64,000 nt of DNA. It comes from Bactrocera neohumeralis. Taxonomy: Eukaryota; Arthropoda; Insecta; Diptera; Tephritidae. The notes under the pieces are model-generated. The model ran no database searches, was not told the origin of the DNA, and was given only the letters and a program-made list of their open reading frames with translations. Position 1 is the stretch's first letter, and the number at the start of each line of letters is the position of its first letter. Shown piece by piece: positions 33,512 to 44,984 of this stretch. The translations under genes were made by a program, and so were the position numbers. The DNA is taken from the NCBI RefSeq assembly GCF_024586455.1, contig NW_026089624.1, positions 4,617,341-4,681,340 on the forward strand, in the 5' to 3' direction.

Positions 33512-36147
33512 GCTTACTAAATATATGTATATGGAATGCTAACGGTGTTAACCAACATAAATTAGAGATTATTAGATTTCTGTCTGAAAAAAACATAGAT
33601 GTAATGCTTATATCAGAAACTCATTTAACAAATAAAAATAATTTCAATATACCGGGATTTAGACTATATGTTACAAATCATCCGGATGGAAAAGCACATG
33701 GTGGTACGGCAGTGTTGATTAGAAATCGTTTAAGCCATTATGCTCTAGAATCTCATGCTACACCACAGTTACAAGCTACAACAATATCACTAAAAAATCG
33801 GGGTTGTGACCTAAACCTTACGGCTATATACTGTCCACCTCGTTTTAAAATTACAGAAATCGAATTTAAAGACTTTTTTGGAACACTAGGTCAAAGATTT
33901 CTAGCAGGTGGAGATTACAACGCAAAACACACGTACCTGGGGCTCACGTCTTATTAATCCGAAAGGACGACAGTTGTATCAAACTGTTATAAATAGGCAC
34001 AATAAGCTTGAAATAATATCTCCTGGTAAGCCGACATATTGGCCTAGTGATCGTAAGAAAATACCAGATTTAATTGATTTTGCTGTAATCAAAAATATAG
34101 ATAAATCGCACATAACAGCTGATACATGTACTGATCTATCTACTGATCATTCTCCTGTACTAATAAAGTTATTTGAACAACCCATATTCGTTAATCCAAA
34201 AGTGGGTCTAACTTCTTATAAAACGAATTGGCTAAAATATAAAAAATACGTCAGTAGCCACATTAATATTGAGTACAAAATAAATACAGAAAGTGATATT
34301 GACGAAAGTATAAGAGAAGTTAATGATATAATAACCAACGCAGCTGTCTTAGCAAAACCAAACAAAAGATATACTCGTAATCCGCTTGGCTTCAGAAAAA
34401 TCTCTAATAGAGAAATAGAAATGCTTGTAAATGAAAAAAGGCGTGCAAGACGTGAATGGCAGATAAATCGCTCCCCCTCCACTCAGCTTCAATTGAAAGC
34501 TGCGATACGTAAATTAAAAAAAGCGCTCAAACGTGAGGAAGAATTGAACACCGAAATGTATATAAAGAAGCTGTGTCCAAATTCAAAAACGCAAAATTCC
34601 CTTTGGAAAGCCAAAAAGTCCATGAAGCCACCAACTGACTCCAACATGCCAATACGAGACTTGGGTGGAAATTGGGCTCGAAGTGACGAGGAAAAGGCTA
34701 ATTGTTTTGCAAATCACCTAGAAAAGGTATTTCAACCCAATTTGCCAAAGAATAACTTTAAGCTGTCAATCTTACCCCACACAGCTAAAGAGTCGATCGA
34801 GTCTCTTAAGACCTCACCTTCTGAAATTATTTGTATCATCAAAGAACTTAATCCAAAAAAGGCGCCGGGATATGATAATATTTCCCCAAAAATGCTAATT
34901 GAGTTACCTATTATTGCTGTAGAGGTGCTCTCTTTGCTCTTCAATGCAATTTTAGTTTCGGATACTATCCAATTTCATGGAAAAAGTCGCAGATTATCTT
35001 GATAGATAAACCTGGGAAAGACTTAACACAGCCGTCTTCATACAGACCAATCAGTCTTCTACCCTGTCTTTCAAAAGTATTTGAAAAAGTATTACTATCA
35101 AAGATAACTCCTTTCCTCCATGAAAATAATACAATACCCATGCATCAATTCGGTTTTCGTGCGAAACATGGCACAATAGAGCAAGTAAATAGAATTACTA
35201 ACGAAATAAGGAAAGCATTTGAGCACAGGGAGTACTGTTCAGCAATATTTTTAGATGTAGCTCAGGCGTTTGATAAGGTGTGGCACGAAGGTCTTTTATA
35301 CAAGATTAAAAAAATTCTACCTTTAGAACTGTATAAAACATTGGAGTCTTATTTAAAAAATAGACGATTTGTGGTAAAAGTGGGAGATTTCATATCTGAT
35401 GAACGTCAGATAAGAGCTGGTGTACCCCAGGGCAGTGTTTTAGGCCCAACACTAATAATGTATTAACTTCAATTATTTTGCGGATGACAGCTATAGTGAG
35501 CCGTAACAAAATGCCACATTTTAGCATCACGAATATTAGCGAAGAATTTAAGTTCTGTCGAAGAGTGGCTAGCGAACTGGCGTATAAACGTGAATGAGCA
35601 GAAGTGTAAGCATATTACATTTTCGCTAAGACCAAAGATGTGCCCGGCAGTAAAAATAAACAATATATTAGTACCCCAAGCGAACGAAGTAACATATCTT
35701 GGTATTCACCTAGATAGAAGGCTCACGTGGAGAAAACACATCTCTAGTAAAATAACATGTATGAAGATTAGAGCTGCAAATTTAAATTGGCTTTTAAATA
35801 AAAACTCAAAACTTAGCCTAGACAACAAAGTGCTTTTGTATAATGCCGTCATAAAGCCGATTTGGATGTATGGCATTCAACTGTGGGGTACGACCTGTGC
35901 AACCAATATTGATATATTACAAAGGTTTCAATCAAAAATGCTTAGAACAATCACGTGTTCACCATGGTACATGCGTAACGAAAATATCCATAAAGACCTT
36001 GGTATCCCTATTGTAAAGAAAGAAGTAGAAGACAGCAGAATTAAATATATATCTAAACTCCGAGATCACCCAAACCCTCTGGCTAATGCTTTGGTACATT
36101 CCTGCGATCAAACACAACTTAAAAGAAGAGATATGCCAGCGTACTAA
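33508..36147 (+). pseudogene. Jockey-like ORF2 (endonuclease and reverse transcriptase)
   Basis: The APE-type endonuclease starts MSLLNICIWNANGVNQHKLE with ISETHLT, then shifts frame near 33945 within the GGDYNAKHT motif and continues to STDHSPVLIKL. The RT fingers and palm have NPKKAPGYDNISPKML (about 34850). A shift near 34965 leads to SYRPISLLPCLSKVFEKV (from about 35038), AIFLDVAQAFDKVWHEGL and AGVPQGSVLGPTL. A deletion precedes FADDS (about 35475). The last open part, 35590-36147, is the thumb and C-terminus. FADD is kept but the frames are broken. Confidence 0.85.
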
Positions 36148-36292
36148 GGAGCAACGTATCACCAAAACAGCTCAATCACTTGCTTGAGCCTGTCTAGTTT
36201 TTAATTAGATTTAAGATTTTATAACTTATTGTTAGGCTTTAAGAAAAAGCAGATTCAATAAATAAAATAAAATTATGAAAAAAAAAAAAAAA

Positions 36293-39091
36293 TGTGTAGA
36301 AGTTCACGCAAGTGAGGAAAGTTCTCTGATCGCCATTCACTTGGGAATGGCCAGAAACGATTCTTTTACGCATGGCTCAAGCAGCTCACTACTTCCGGTT
36401 TTTGAGCAAGTATCCTCTGGGTAGCCTAAGAACATCCGTTCGAAGGCGAGCTAATGTGAGAAGGCGAAACATCCCTTACATAGGGTTGTGCGCTGGGTTT
36501 GGGACCCGCCACGTACAAAGCCCCCCCAATGAAAAAGAAAAAACAGCCTCGGATGAGAGACCTCCCTTTTGATGACGACCGCTGCCCAGCTGGTTGATGT
36601 CCTCGCAAAAATAAAGGCTGACATCACCGCCGTCCAAGAAATGCGATGGACGGGACAAGGACAGAGACGAGTAGGTCCTTGTGACATTTACTACAGTGGC
36701 CATATAAAGGAGCGCAAGTTTGGTGTTGGGTTCGTGGTTTAAGAGAGACTCCGTCGCCGAGTACTATCATTCACTCCGGTGAATGAACGTCTAGCCACAA
36801 TCCGCATCAAAGCGATGTTCTTCAACATAACGCTGATTTGCGCCCACGCGCTGACGGATGAGAAGGACGATGTGACCAAAGATGTCTTTTATGAGTGCTT
36901 GGAGCGCACTTATGAGAGCTGCCCCGCCACGATATCAAAATCGTGCTTAGCGACTTTAACGCCAGGGTGGGTAGAGAAGGTATCTTTGGCACTACGGTCG
37001 GTAAATTCAGCCTCCACGAGGAAACATCCCCAAATGGGTTGAGGCTGATCGACTTCGCCGGGGCCCGAAATATGGTTATCTGTAGTACCAGATTCCAGCA
37101 TAAAAAGATTCATCAAGCAACCTGGCTGTCTCCGGATCGAAAAACTACCAACCAGATCGATCATGTTGTGATAGACGGAAGACACGTCTCCAGTGTTTTA
37201 GATGTGCGTGCGCTCCGAGGTCCTAACATCTACTCGGAACACTATCTTGTTGCAGCCAAGATTCGCACCCGCCTCTGTGCAGCAAAAAACGCACGTCACC
37301 AAACACAAGGAAGTTTCGACGTCGAGAAGCTGCAATCACAACAGACAGCCGAACGATTTTCTACTCGGCTTGCACTCCTGCACTCTGAGAGCACTCGTCA
37401 GCAAATCGGTATAGGGGAACTGTGGGACGGCATTTCAAACTCCCTACGTACAGCTGCAACCGAAACCATTGGTTATCGGAAAGTGCAAAAGAACAGCTGG
37501 TACGACGAGGAGTGCCGTGTCGCAGCGGAGAGAAAACAGGCTGCCTACCTCGCAACGTTACGATCGACCACTACACGTGCGAGATGGGATAGATACCGAG
37601 AGTTGAAAAGGGAAGCGAGACGCATTTGTAGACAGAAGAAGAAAGAGGCCGAAATGCGTGAGTACGAAGAGCTTGATAAGCTGGCCGACAGGGGTATTGC
37701 TAGAAAATTCTTCGAAAAAATGCGGCGGTTTACAGAAAGTTTCAAGACCGGAGCATACTATTGTAGAACCACCAAAGGTGATCTAGTGACCGATGCCCAG
37801 AGCATACTTAAATTATGCAGGGAACACTTCTCCAGCCTGCTGAATGGCAGTGAACGCACAACGCCAGGAGAAGGCGAACCCGATTCCCCAATCGATGACG
37901 ATGGAACAGACGTTCCATTGCCCGACCATGAAGAAGTGCGAGTAGCAATTACCCGCCTGGAGAACAACAAAGTGGCGCGGGCCGATGGATTTCCGGCCGG
38001 GCTATTCAAACACGGCGGCGAAGAGCTGATAAGGAGCATGCATCAGCTTCTTTGTAAAATATGGTCGGACGAAAGCATGCCCAACGATTGGAATTTAAGT
38101 GTGCTATGCCCAATCCATAAAAAAGGAGACCCCACAATCTGAGCCAACTACCGTGGTATTAGCCTCCTCAACATCGCATATAAGATTCTATCGAGCGTAT
38201 TGTGTGAAAGATTAAAGACTACCGTCAACAAACTGATTGGACCTTATCTGTGTGGCTTCAGACCTGGAAAATCAACAACCGACCAGATATTCACAATGCG
38301 CCAAATCTTAGAAAAGTCCCGTGAAAGAAGAATCGACACACACCACCTCTTCGTCGATTTCAAAGCTGCTTTCGAAAGCACGAAAAGGAGCTGCTTTATG
38401 CCGCGATGTCTGAATTTGGTATCCCCGCAAAGCTAATACGGCTGTGTAAACTGACGTTGAGTAACACCAAAAGCTCCGTCAGGATCGGGAAGGACCTCTT
38501 CGAGCCATTCGATACCAAACGAGGTTTCAGACAAGGCGACTCCCTATCGTGCGACTTCTTCAACCTGCCTCTGGAGAAAATAGTTCGAGCTGCAGAACTT
38601 AATCGAGCAGGTACAATATTTTATAAGAGTGTACAGCTGCTGGCGTATGCCGATGATATTGATATCATAATTCCCGTCCTGCTATATGGTAGAGGCTTGG
38701 GCGATGACAGCAACCGATGAGTTGACGTTACGAGTTTTCGAGAGAAAAATTCTGCGAAAGATTTATGGTCCTTTGCGCATTGGCCGCGGCGAATATCGCA
38801 TTCGATGGAACGATGAGCTGTATGAGCTCAGCGAATTAAAAGACAGCGGCTACGCTGGCTAGGTCATGGATGAAAACACTCCAGCTCTGAAAGTATTCGA
38901 CGCAATACCCGCCGGGGGAAGCAGAGGAAGACCTCCACTCCGTTGGAAGGACCAAGTGGAGAAGGACCTGGCTTCGCTTGGAATATTCAATTGGCGCCAC
39001 GTAGCGAAAAGAAGAAACGACGGGCGCGCTGTTGTTAACTCGGCTATAATCGCGTAAGCGGTGTCTATGCCAATTAAGAAGAAGAAGAAGA
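36293..39091 (+). mobile_element. RTE-like non-LTR retrotransposon, most complete copy
   Basis: Starts TGTGTAGAAGTTCACGC directly after the LINE poly(A), a few bases short of the family 5' end. Leader to about 36590, then endonuclease and RT coding, ending in an AAG repeat at about 39077-39091. No ORF1. Mariner sequence resumes at 39092. Junctions suggest it inserted next to or into the LINE tail, with loss of about 155 bp of mariner. Confidence 0.85.
36590..39057 (+). pseudogene. RTE-like endonuclease and reverse transcriptase
   Basis: Endonuclease: AKIKADITAVQEMRWTGQG near 36610, then a shift near 36940 into the long open part 36943-38142 (LSDFNARVGREGIFGTTVGK, then TNQIDHVVIDGRHVSSVLD). 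RT: NNKVARADGFPAGLFKHGG, LSVLCPIHKKGDPTI, one TGA at 38140-38142, then ANYRGISLLNIAYKILSSVL, CGFRPGKSTTDQIFTMRQIL, HHLFVDFKAAF, and LLAYADDIDII with the YADD box near 38646. An internal deletion joins IDII to IPVLLYG, removing most of the thumb. The C-terminus is RPPLRWKDQVEKDLASLG. Clade by motif recall. Confidence 0.85.
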
Positions 39092-39505
39092 ATCCGCCAG
39101 AAACGCCTGGATTTGTGGAAGAACAAAAATTGGCTTTTGCACCACGACAACGCCCCTGCTCACACATCGTTGCTTGTGCGCGACTTTTTGGCCAAAAATA
39201 ACACACTAATGATGCCGCAGCCACCATATTCCCCAGATCTGGCCCCCTGTGACTTTTTCTTCCCCAAACTGAAGAGGCCCATGAAAGGACGACGTTACGC
39301 TTCTCTTGACGAGATAAAGACGGCATCGAAGGAGGAGCTGCAGAAGATAAGAAAAAGGATTTCTTAAAGTGCTTCGATGATTGGAAAAACCGTTGGCACA
39401 AGTGTATAATATCTCTTGGGGATTACTTTGAAGGGGACGAAATAGATATTTATGAATAAATAAATAATTTTTGAAAAAACACAAAATTCGCGATACTTTT
39501 TGAAC
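39092..39505 (+). mobile_element. mariner element, 3' part, copy 1
   Basis: Resumes with RQKRLDLWKNKNWLLHHDNAPAH-type coding (about 39095-39160), where HHD is the second catalytic Asp. PPYSPDLAPCDFF near 39230 holds the third. A 3-bp loss in DFFLF and a stop in place of Phe near 39365 distinguish it from copy 2. Ends at the right TIR, 39482-39505. Confidence 0.85.
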
Positions 39506-39900
39506 ACACCTCCTTTTGTATCTGATTTAATTCTTTTAATATTTTACTCTTGTCATTCTTTACTATTGTTTTCATTAAATTAATTGACTCGTTAAAATGC
39601 TCATTTATAATAATCTGCTTATTGATATTTGTAATTGCATTGTGCGAATTTCCCTCTATTACTTCTAAATGACTAATTATATCCTGTCGGTCCTCCTCGT
39701 CCATTACCCCGAACAACCATTTATACATTGTCCCTCCTAAATTAATTAAACCTCTCTTCTTTCTTTCCTCCTCCTTGAGAATAATCGATCTAATTTTTGC
39801 TTTAATTACTTTAATTTCGTTATAAAGGAGTGCCTTGTTACTTAGGTCTGCTTGTCTTATGTTTTCTTCCATTTGCTCCTCTTTCGGGTGTATAATAATC
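39506..39900 (-). pseudogene. env: second errantivirus-type env, fusion-peptide region, copy 1
   Basis: The minus-strand frame from 39872 has a dibasic furin-like site (ERKKR) directly followed by GLINLGG and a KWLFGVMDEEDR segment. This arrangement is typical of the cleavage site and fusion peptide of errantivirus/baculovirus-F-like envelopes. A helical heptad-like region follows (HFNESINLMKTIVKN). The frame runs into mariner at 39505. The N-terminal (receptor-binding) part and signal peptide are not present upstream. Confidence 0.75.
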
Positions 39901-40054
39901 GGGTGATTTAAGAAAAGAGCTTGTTACCAAAGCGGTTCTTTATTTGAAACGTTAGATTGGGTGATAATTTATAAATGACCGCGGCTGCGTCTTAGGTGGT
40001 CCATCGTCCAATTTTGGGCAATTTACTTCGTCAACGATTTCTACTTCGCTTATT

Positions 40055-40215
40055 TCGAGTTGGATCATGGTTAAATGTATCTCTGGTCTTGTCCATTTCT
40101 TGAGATGAATTGTTCTCGAAGTTTTTTCAAAATGGCCATAGAATCGCGAGCTGTGTGGCATGTAGCGCCATCTTGTTGAAACCACATTGGTGTCACTTCC
40201 AATGTAGCGTACAAA
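40055..40215 (-). mobile_element. Tc1/mariner-type transposase scrap
   Basis: The minus strand reads MWFQQDGATCHTARDSMAIL at about 40184-40125, then a LREQFISRNG segment. WFQQDGATCHTA is the second-Asp block of a DDxD transposase family distinct from the mariner copies at 31.5, 58.6 and 61.4 kb. First and third acidic residues are not present. Flanks (39901-40054 and 40216-40290) have no recognised coding. Confidence 0.65.
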
Positions 40216-40515
40216 CCACACCAAACAGTGCAGTGCATGGGCAGTTGCCACCAATGTCATAGTTACTAAAAAACCACCATCATCACCAAACATCTATAAA
40301 AATCAAATTATTTTATAACCGGTTTTGTTTTTTTTTGTGTTACGAGTATTATCCCCATTAAATGTTCTTAATGTCATAGTTACTAAAAAAACCTTCATAA
40401 CCGGTTTTTTTTTTTTTGTGTTCGATATTATCATTAAATGTTCTTGTAAATGTACCTTCATCCCTCTCGTTTTTTCTTGCGTTATTGGGTGTACATTTTA
40501 TGGTTGAGTGATAGC
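40216..40515. repeat. short tandem duplication, T-rich
   Basis: Two diverged copies of a roughly 110-bp unit: TCATAGTTACTAAAAAA, TAACCGGTTTT, a T run, GTGTT and TTAAATGTTCTT (from 40258 and from 40374). No coding content. Confidence 0.55.
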
Positions 40516-40847
40516 TAGGGTGGGTCGATTCCGGACTTTTTTCGATACGTAATTTCTAATAGTGCGGAAAAGTTGCCTTAGTACTTCCTGATTCCAATGT
40601 AACTTTTTGTTTTGAGATCGGATTGCATCTTCAACCCCAACTCCGGCCTTGAAATTTCGCAAATTCGCCTAAAATCGTGAAATTGTCTACCTAGCGCCTG
40701 AAATACGCATCTCATGGCAAAATGTATAAAACAAAAGTTATTTGTCACGTCATTTGCTACCGAAATGGTGTATGGGCTCATGGCCGTAGGACGAACCGTT
40801 CCCGAGATACGAGCGAAAAGGCGGCGCGCCACAGCGCAAGGTGAAAA
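40516..40847 (-). repeat. TIR of copy 2 (left arm)
   Basis: Full arm including the GGCGGCGCGCCACAGCGCAAG patch and a following GGTGAAAATTTTTGCAG. It matches the 22767-23093 arm of copy 1 better than the shortened left arm. Confidence 0.85.
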
Positions 40848-40879
40848 TTTTTGCAGCTCTCAGCTAAGCTGTATTGGTC

Positions 40880-43206
40880 ACTCAGAACCCACCGCGTGGA
40901 GGTGGCTGCTCTTCGAGTTCCTCACAAGCCCAACCCAACCAATCAACCATATGTCCGGCTTGTTTAAGTCTGAATCTGTGTCAAATTTTTTGAAAAAATC
41001 AGATTTTGTAGTAAACTTTGGCACTTGTTGCCTAGATTTCAGTGTAGAGCGTATAAAACGATCACGAGATTGGGGGCCAATAACTTTAGAAGATGCATCT
41101 GTCACCAGTTTGCCGGTTCTCTCGACTGCCACGGTGTGAGAGGGGAATTCACTAAATTTCCATACCTCTGCAGTGTCTCCCAACAGCCCTTTTATGAGTT
41201 CTTCGTTCGAAACTGAACAAAGAACTGGTGGAAAATAGTCTTCCAGTTAATCATATCGTAATAATTATTAGCTTTGAAATTCAGCTTTCGCACTTTATTA
41301 CATCTTACCCTTCCATTTACAGTGTCAGACTCTGCTTCTCTGGCTGCCAGAAGACGGTCAAGGGCCAACTTTCTGACTTCTATCCGTTCGTCAATCATCA
41401 TACTAAGGAGAATGTTTTCTGGAAGAGCAAAGAAAGCATTCTGTTGAATGGATGAATCGACAACTTTGCGCAGTTTAGCATGTAAGTATCTCGACCTTTG
41501 AATTGCAGCATAGAGATGGCGCGAGCCATCTTTGATTGAACTGTTGCATCTTATTGAGAAGTATGAGGTGAGTAAACTGTAAGTATGTACTTGACCAAAA
41601 TCTTTATTTCCTTTGTTGGTTTGTCAGTAGAAATGTATAATCTCAGAATTCTATTTGCACAGGTGAGCCAGCGAGATCTGAGGAACATTGATCGGAAATA
41701 TCAGCTTCTGATATTTTATAGAGATAAGCTTGGTCTGTGCTAAGTTGGGTCGGATTAATAACCTCAGAAGGTAATTGGCAGGATGGAAAACTTTCAAATT
41801 TGACAACAGGCAACTTCTCACAATCAGGGAGCAGTTTACCTATGTCGCCAGAGAATGTATTTGGACTCTTTGAGACCCCTTCTATGTGTTCGAAAAGAGC
41901 ACGAAATGGAAGTTCGTTGAAATGAAGAAGACAAACAACCCACTGTAATGGCCTACCTATTCTTTTTTCTTGTTTCCGAATGAATCCACCTTTCCAACCT
42001 GTGTTCGTGTTGGTGCCATCAGCACCGACAACTTCTAGATGTTCCACATCAACTGAATTGTCTTGTAAATGTTGCCATATAGCTTGCGTCTCATCCTCAG
42101 CTGACCCGGAAGGAGAGGTGACGTGGCCAAAGTAATGACAACCAGGTTCCGCTATAAGAGAAATATGTTCCTCTTTGATAGTGTCGCGGTAGTACTTTTC
42201 ACCTTCGCTGACTTGTGTAAGTGTATTGTCTTTGCGGCCGTCAAAATACAGCCCATATACAGAGTCAATACTTTCAGTGTTTTGGAGCTTAACTCCAAAA
42301 CTTTTTTTTTGCCCGACTAATCTTGCATTTGTCAGTGACAAAGCTAGCCTGATCCTCTGTTATCAAACCTGCTTTTTTGGCATCCAGAAAAGCAGATGAA
42401 ACAATCAAGGTCGCTGCTCTATCACTTACTCCAAATCTTTGGGCAGCTAAGGCAGTGTGTTCCAATACTAGTGTGTTTTGTTTGGTCTTAGAGGATGGAA
42501 GAGCAAATTCATCATCAGCATCGTTTTTGGAAGAATCCATGTGCGACGCACCTACATTGTTGTCGTTTGTATGAGAGTCTGGCTGATCTGAATGGTCACG
42601 TGTTCTAGCTGATACTTTTCTGTTAAGTCTTGATGTTGAATGACGTTTTAAAAGCTTTTCTTTACGTTCATTTTTCTTTGTAATCTTTTTTGTTTCAGGT
42701 AGATCAACACTTCCAATGCGACCAATTCTTCTGGTTCTCTGGTCCAAGAGAAATGGTTGTTCATTGATAGGAACTTTCCTTTCCTTTGGACAAGTGCAAG
42801 AAGAAAAATAAATGCATTTACAAGCAGCGATGTCAAATAATTTTCCGGCAGAAGAGACAAAGTCGTCTCTTTTAGAGCTCAAACCTATTGGGTTCCTTAA
42901 AAACATTTGTTTAAGAGTCAGAAATTTCTTATGGTATGTGGTGAGCATTTGTACAACTCTGGTGTGTGAAACTATCGGAATAGATGACTTTTTGAAAGTA
43001 TTTTCAACTTTTTTTGCAACTATTTCTGTAACTTCTTTACTCCTAGGGTCATAGTTGTCGCCTCGGTGTCGCCCTATACGAAATCTTTCAAACTAATAAC
43101 ACAAAAGAACATCCTGGTAAGTAGGTAACTGGGACTCAGAGAGATTGTACGGATATATGCCAAACACAGGACATTTCTGTCTAAATTTAAATTTAGATAC
43201 AGACAT
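40880..43206 (-). pseudogene. transposase-like protein of the long-TIR element, copy 2
   Basis: Start at about 43206 (MSVSKFKF...), but a CAG-to-TAG change near 43095 ends the first frame. The frame is open 42948-42289 (Cys cluster near 42815, basic region, ALAAQRFGVSDRAATL). The same A9 run as copy 1 (42302-42310) shifts into 42341-41643, with EPGCHYFGHVTSPSGSAEDE, VVGADGTNTNTGWKGG near 42020 and LQWVVCLLHFNELPFRALF near 41930. Further pieces at 41401-41192 (MMIDERIEVRKLALDRLLAA, LNFKANNYYDMINW) and 41183-40960 (EFPSHTVAVERTGKLVTDAS, RDRFIRSTLKSRQQVPKF) complete the C-terminus. The C-terminal AVER block may hold a catalytic Glu (speculative). Confidence 0.75.
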
Positions 43207-43503
43207 TTTGAGTTCTGTGTTCTGTTGAGAGAATATATGTAAGTGATAGCACTCGGCGAAATCAACGACAAAGTGGAGGAACTCGATGAAAAAATATTTA
43301 TGTGGAGACCAGTCCGAACGAGTCGTATGGCGCAGGGAAATGAATGTAAGTGATAGAACGCGGCGAAATCACCGACAAGAGTGAAGGAACTCGATGAAAA
43401 ATATTTGTGTGGAGACCTATCCGAACGTGCCCTTTGGCGTAGGTGAATGAATGTGAGTGATAGCACTCGGCGAAATCAACGTCAAGAAGTGTGGCCGCAA
43501 GCC

Positions 43504-43818
43504 GATTTTCACCTTGCGCTGTGGCGCGCCGCATTTTCGCTCGTATCTCGGGAACGGTTCGTCCTACGGCCATGATCACATATACCATTTCGGTAGCAAA
43601 TGACGTGACTAATAACTTTTGTGATGCGTATTTCAGGCGCTAGGTAGACAATTTCACGATTTTAGGCGAATTTCCGAAATTTCAAGGCCGGAGTTGGGGT
43701 TGAAGATGCAATCCGCTCTCAAAACAAAAAGTTGCCTTGGAATCAGGAAGTACTAAGGCAACTTTTCCGCACTATTAGAAATCCCGAATCGAAAAAAGTC
43801 CGGAATCGACACACCCTA
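43504..43818 (-). repeat. TIR of copy 2 (right arm)
   Basis: Inverted partner of 40516-40847. It lacks about 20 bases around CATCTCATGGCAAAATG. The tandem repeat at 43230-43500 lies just inside. Confidence 0.85.
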
Positions 43819-43822
43819 CTAG

Positions 43823-43895
43823 CCACTCCCAAGTGAATGGCAATCAGAGAATTTTCGTCACTTGCTTGAACTTCTACACATGACTCCATCCTCCC
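43823..43895 (-). mobile_element. RTE-like 5' end scrap
   Basis: The minus strand reads GGAGGATGGAGTCATGTGTAG through CATTCACTTGGGAGTGGC, the family 5' end, as at 28075 and 36293. Only the first 70 or so bases remain. Sequence 43896-43985 has no recognised content. Confidence 0.75.
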
Positions 43896-44984
43896 GTTAT
43901 ATCTAATGAATCCAAAAACTCAATTGAGTAATTAACAGCTTCGTTGGCATTACAAACAAAATCGACTTGTATGACACCAAGTCTACTGGCAACTTGAGAT
44001 GAACGATATTGCGATTTTTCGATATCTGTGATTTCAGTGATTGCTATTTTAAAATCACTGTGATTTTTTATTGCTATTGCGATCGCAACTAAGTCGACAT
44101 TCAAACGGAGACCTTTTGCTGTTGTTGTTGTAGCGGCAGATTCTGCCGATTTCACAGTGTTTGGCCGAATAAAAGTCCGGGTCCGTTCCAGTTACGTAGA
44201 CCCGACTGTTGTGAGAACGACGGAAACCTTTTGTCGTTATTGGCGGCATAATCTCTTTTGGGTCCTGTAACTCGAGTCAAGTTTTCTTTTCACTACATTT
44301 TCGCAAATGTTGGAGCGGTTCGGCTACCTGACACTTAGAGTGTATTGCATAGTTCATTTGTATGTTGGTATGATGGTTTCACACATTGCTCCAAAGGAAT
44401 TACCATTAGTGTGGTTGATAATTTGTTTGTTTAGAATACCCGCTTTTAATATTTTCAAAATAAAATTAATGACGGGAATTCCATAATCCAATGTTTTGAA
44501 TACCCGCTAATAATATTTTCAAGACCAAATTAATTACGGTAGTTTCCTAATCTTTGGGAAAATATTAAAAACCCGTAATTTTTGTATTCCATAATTTTTT
44601 CTGAAATTAATTAATTACAATTCTTGTTTTAAATTAAATGATATTCGGTTAAACGAAATAATTATAAGAGCATCTTAATAAATGAATAAATAAATATAAA
44701 ACAGTAAAAGGAACTCCATTTTTATTAAAATTCATATATATTATTACTAAGTGTTATTAAAAACTTAAATTAAATATTTATGAATATTGCAACCATGAAA
44801 AGATTTTCAATTTGTACTTTAAACTAATTTTTTAAATTCATCACAAAAGATTTCAATTTTGGTTTTAACAATAAGTAAAAGTAAAAATTTAATTAAATTA
44901 AATTAAAATTTTCCATAAGCAGTTGAAACTTCTGGTTGTATCTAAAAATGACTAAAGGTATATAACTACGACATGTTTTTAACA

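Larger units (their letters stand above)
31914..36292 (+). mobile_element. Jockey-like LINE
   Basis: Contains a Gag-like ORF1 with zinc knuckles and ORF2 with endonuclease and RT. It ends in AATAAATAAAATAAAATTATG followed by A14 (about 36279-36292). Inserted in the mariner of copy 1. Because the right flank is an RTE-like element and not mariner, no target duplication can be confirmed. Confidence 0.85.
40516..43818 (-). mobile_element. unclassified DNA transposon with long TIRs, copy 2
   Basis: Same family as 20599-23093, inverted. It starts TAGGGTGGGTCGATTCC and ends CGACACACCCTA, with arms 40516-40847 and about 43504-43818. It retains a coding segment (about 40930-41640) absent from copy 1, making this the fuller reference. 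The flanks (left ...GATAGC, right CTAGCCAC) show no 8-bp duplication, so one flank has been rearranged. An RTE 5' scrap abuts the right end. Confidence 0.88.

Noticed and set aside
34216..34482. Minus-strand hydrophobic frame over LINE ORF2
   Set aside because: Shadow of the LINE ORF2 linker, Leu/Ile/Ser-rich from antisense Lys/Asn/Arg codons.
40516..43818. Classification of the long-TIR element as hAT because of the 8-bp duplication
   Set aside because: A genuine hAT with the ITTDCWTS and SDNASN motifs is present nearby and this protein shares none of them; long TIRs are also atypical of hAT.
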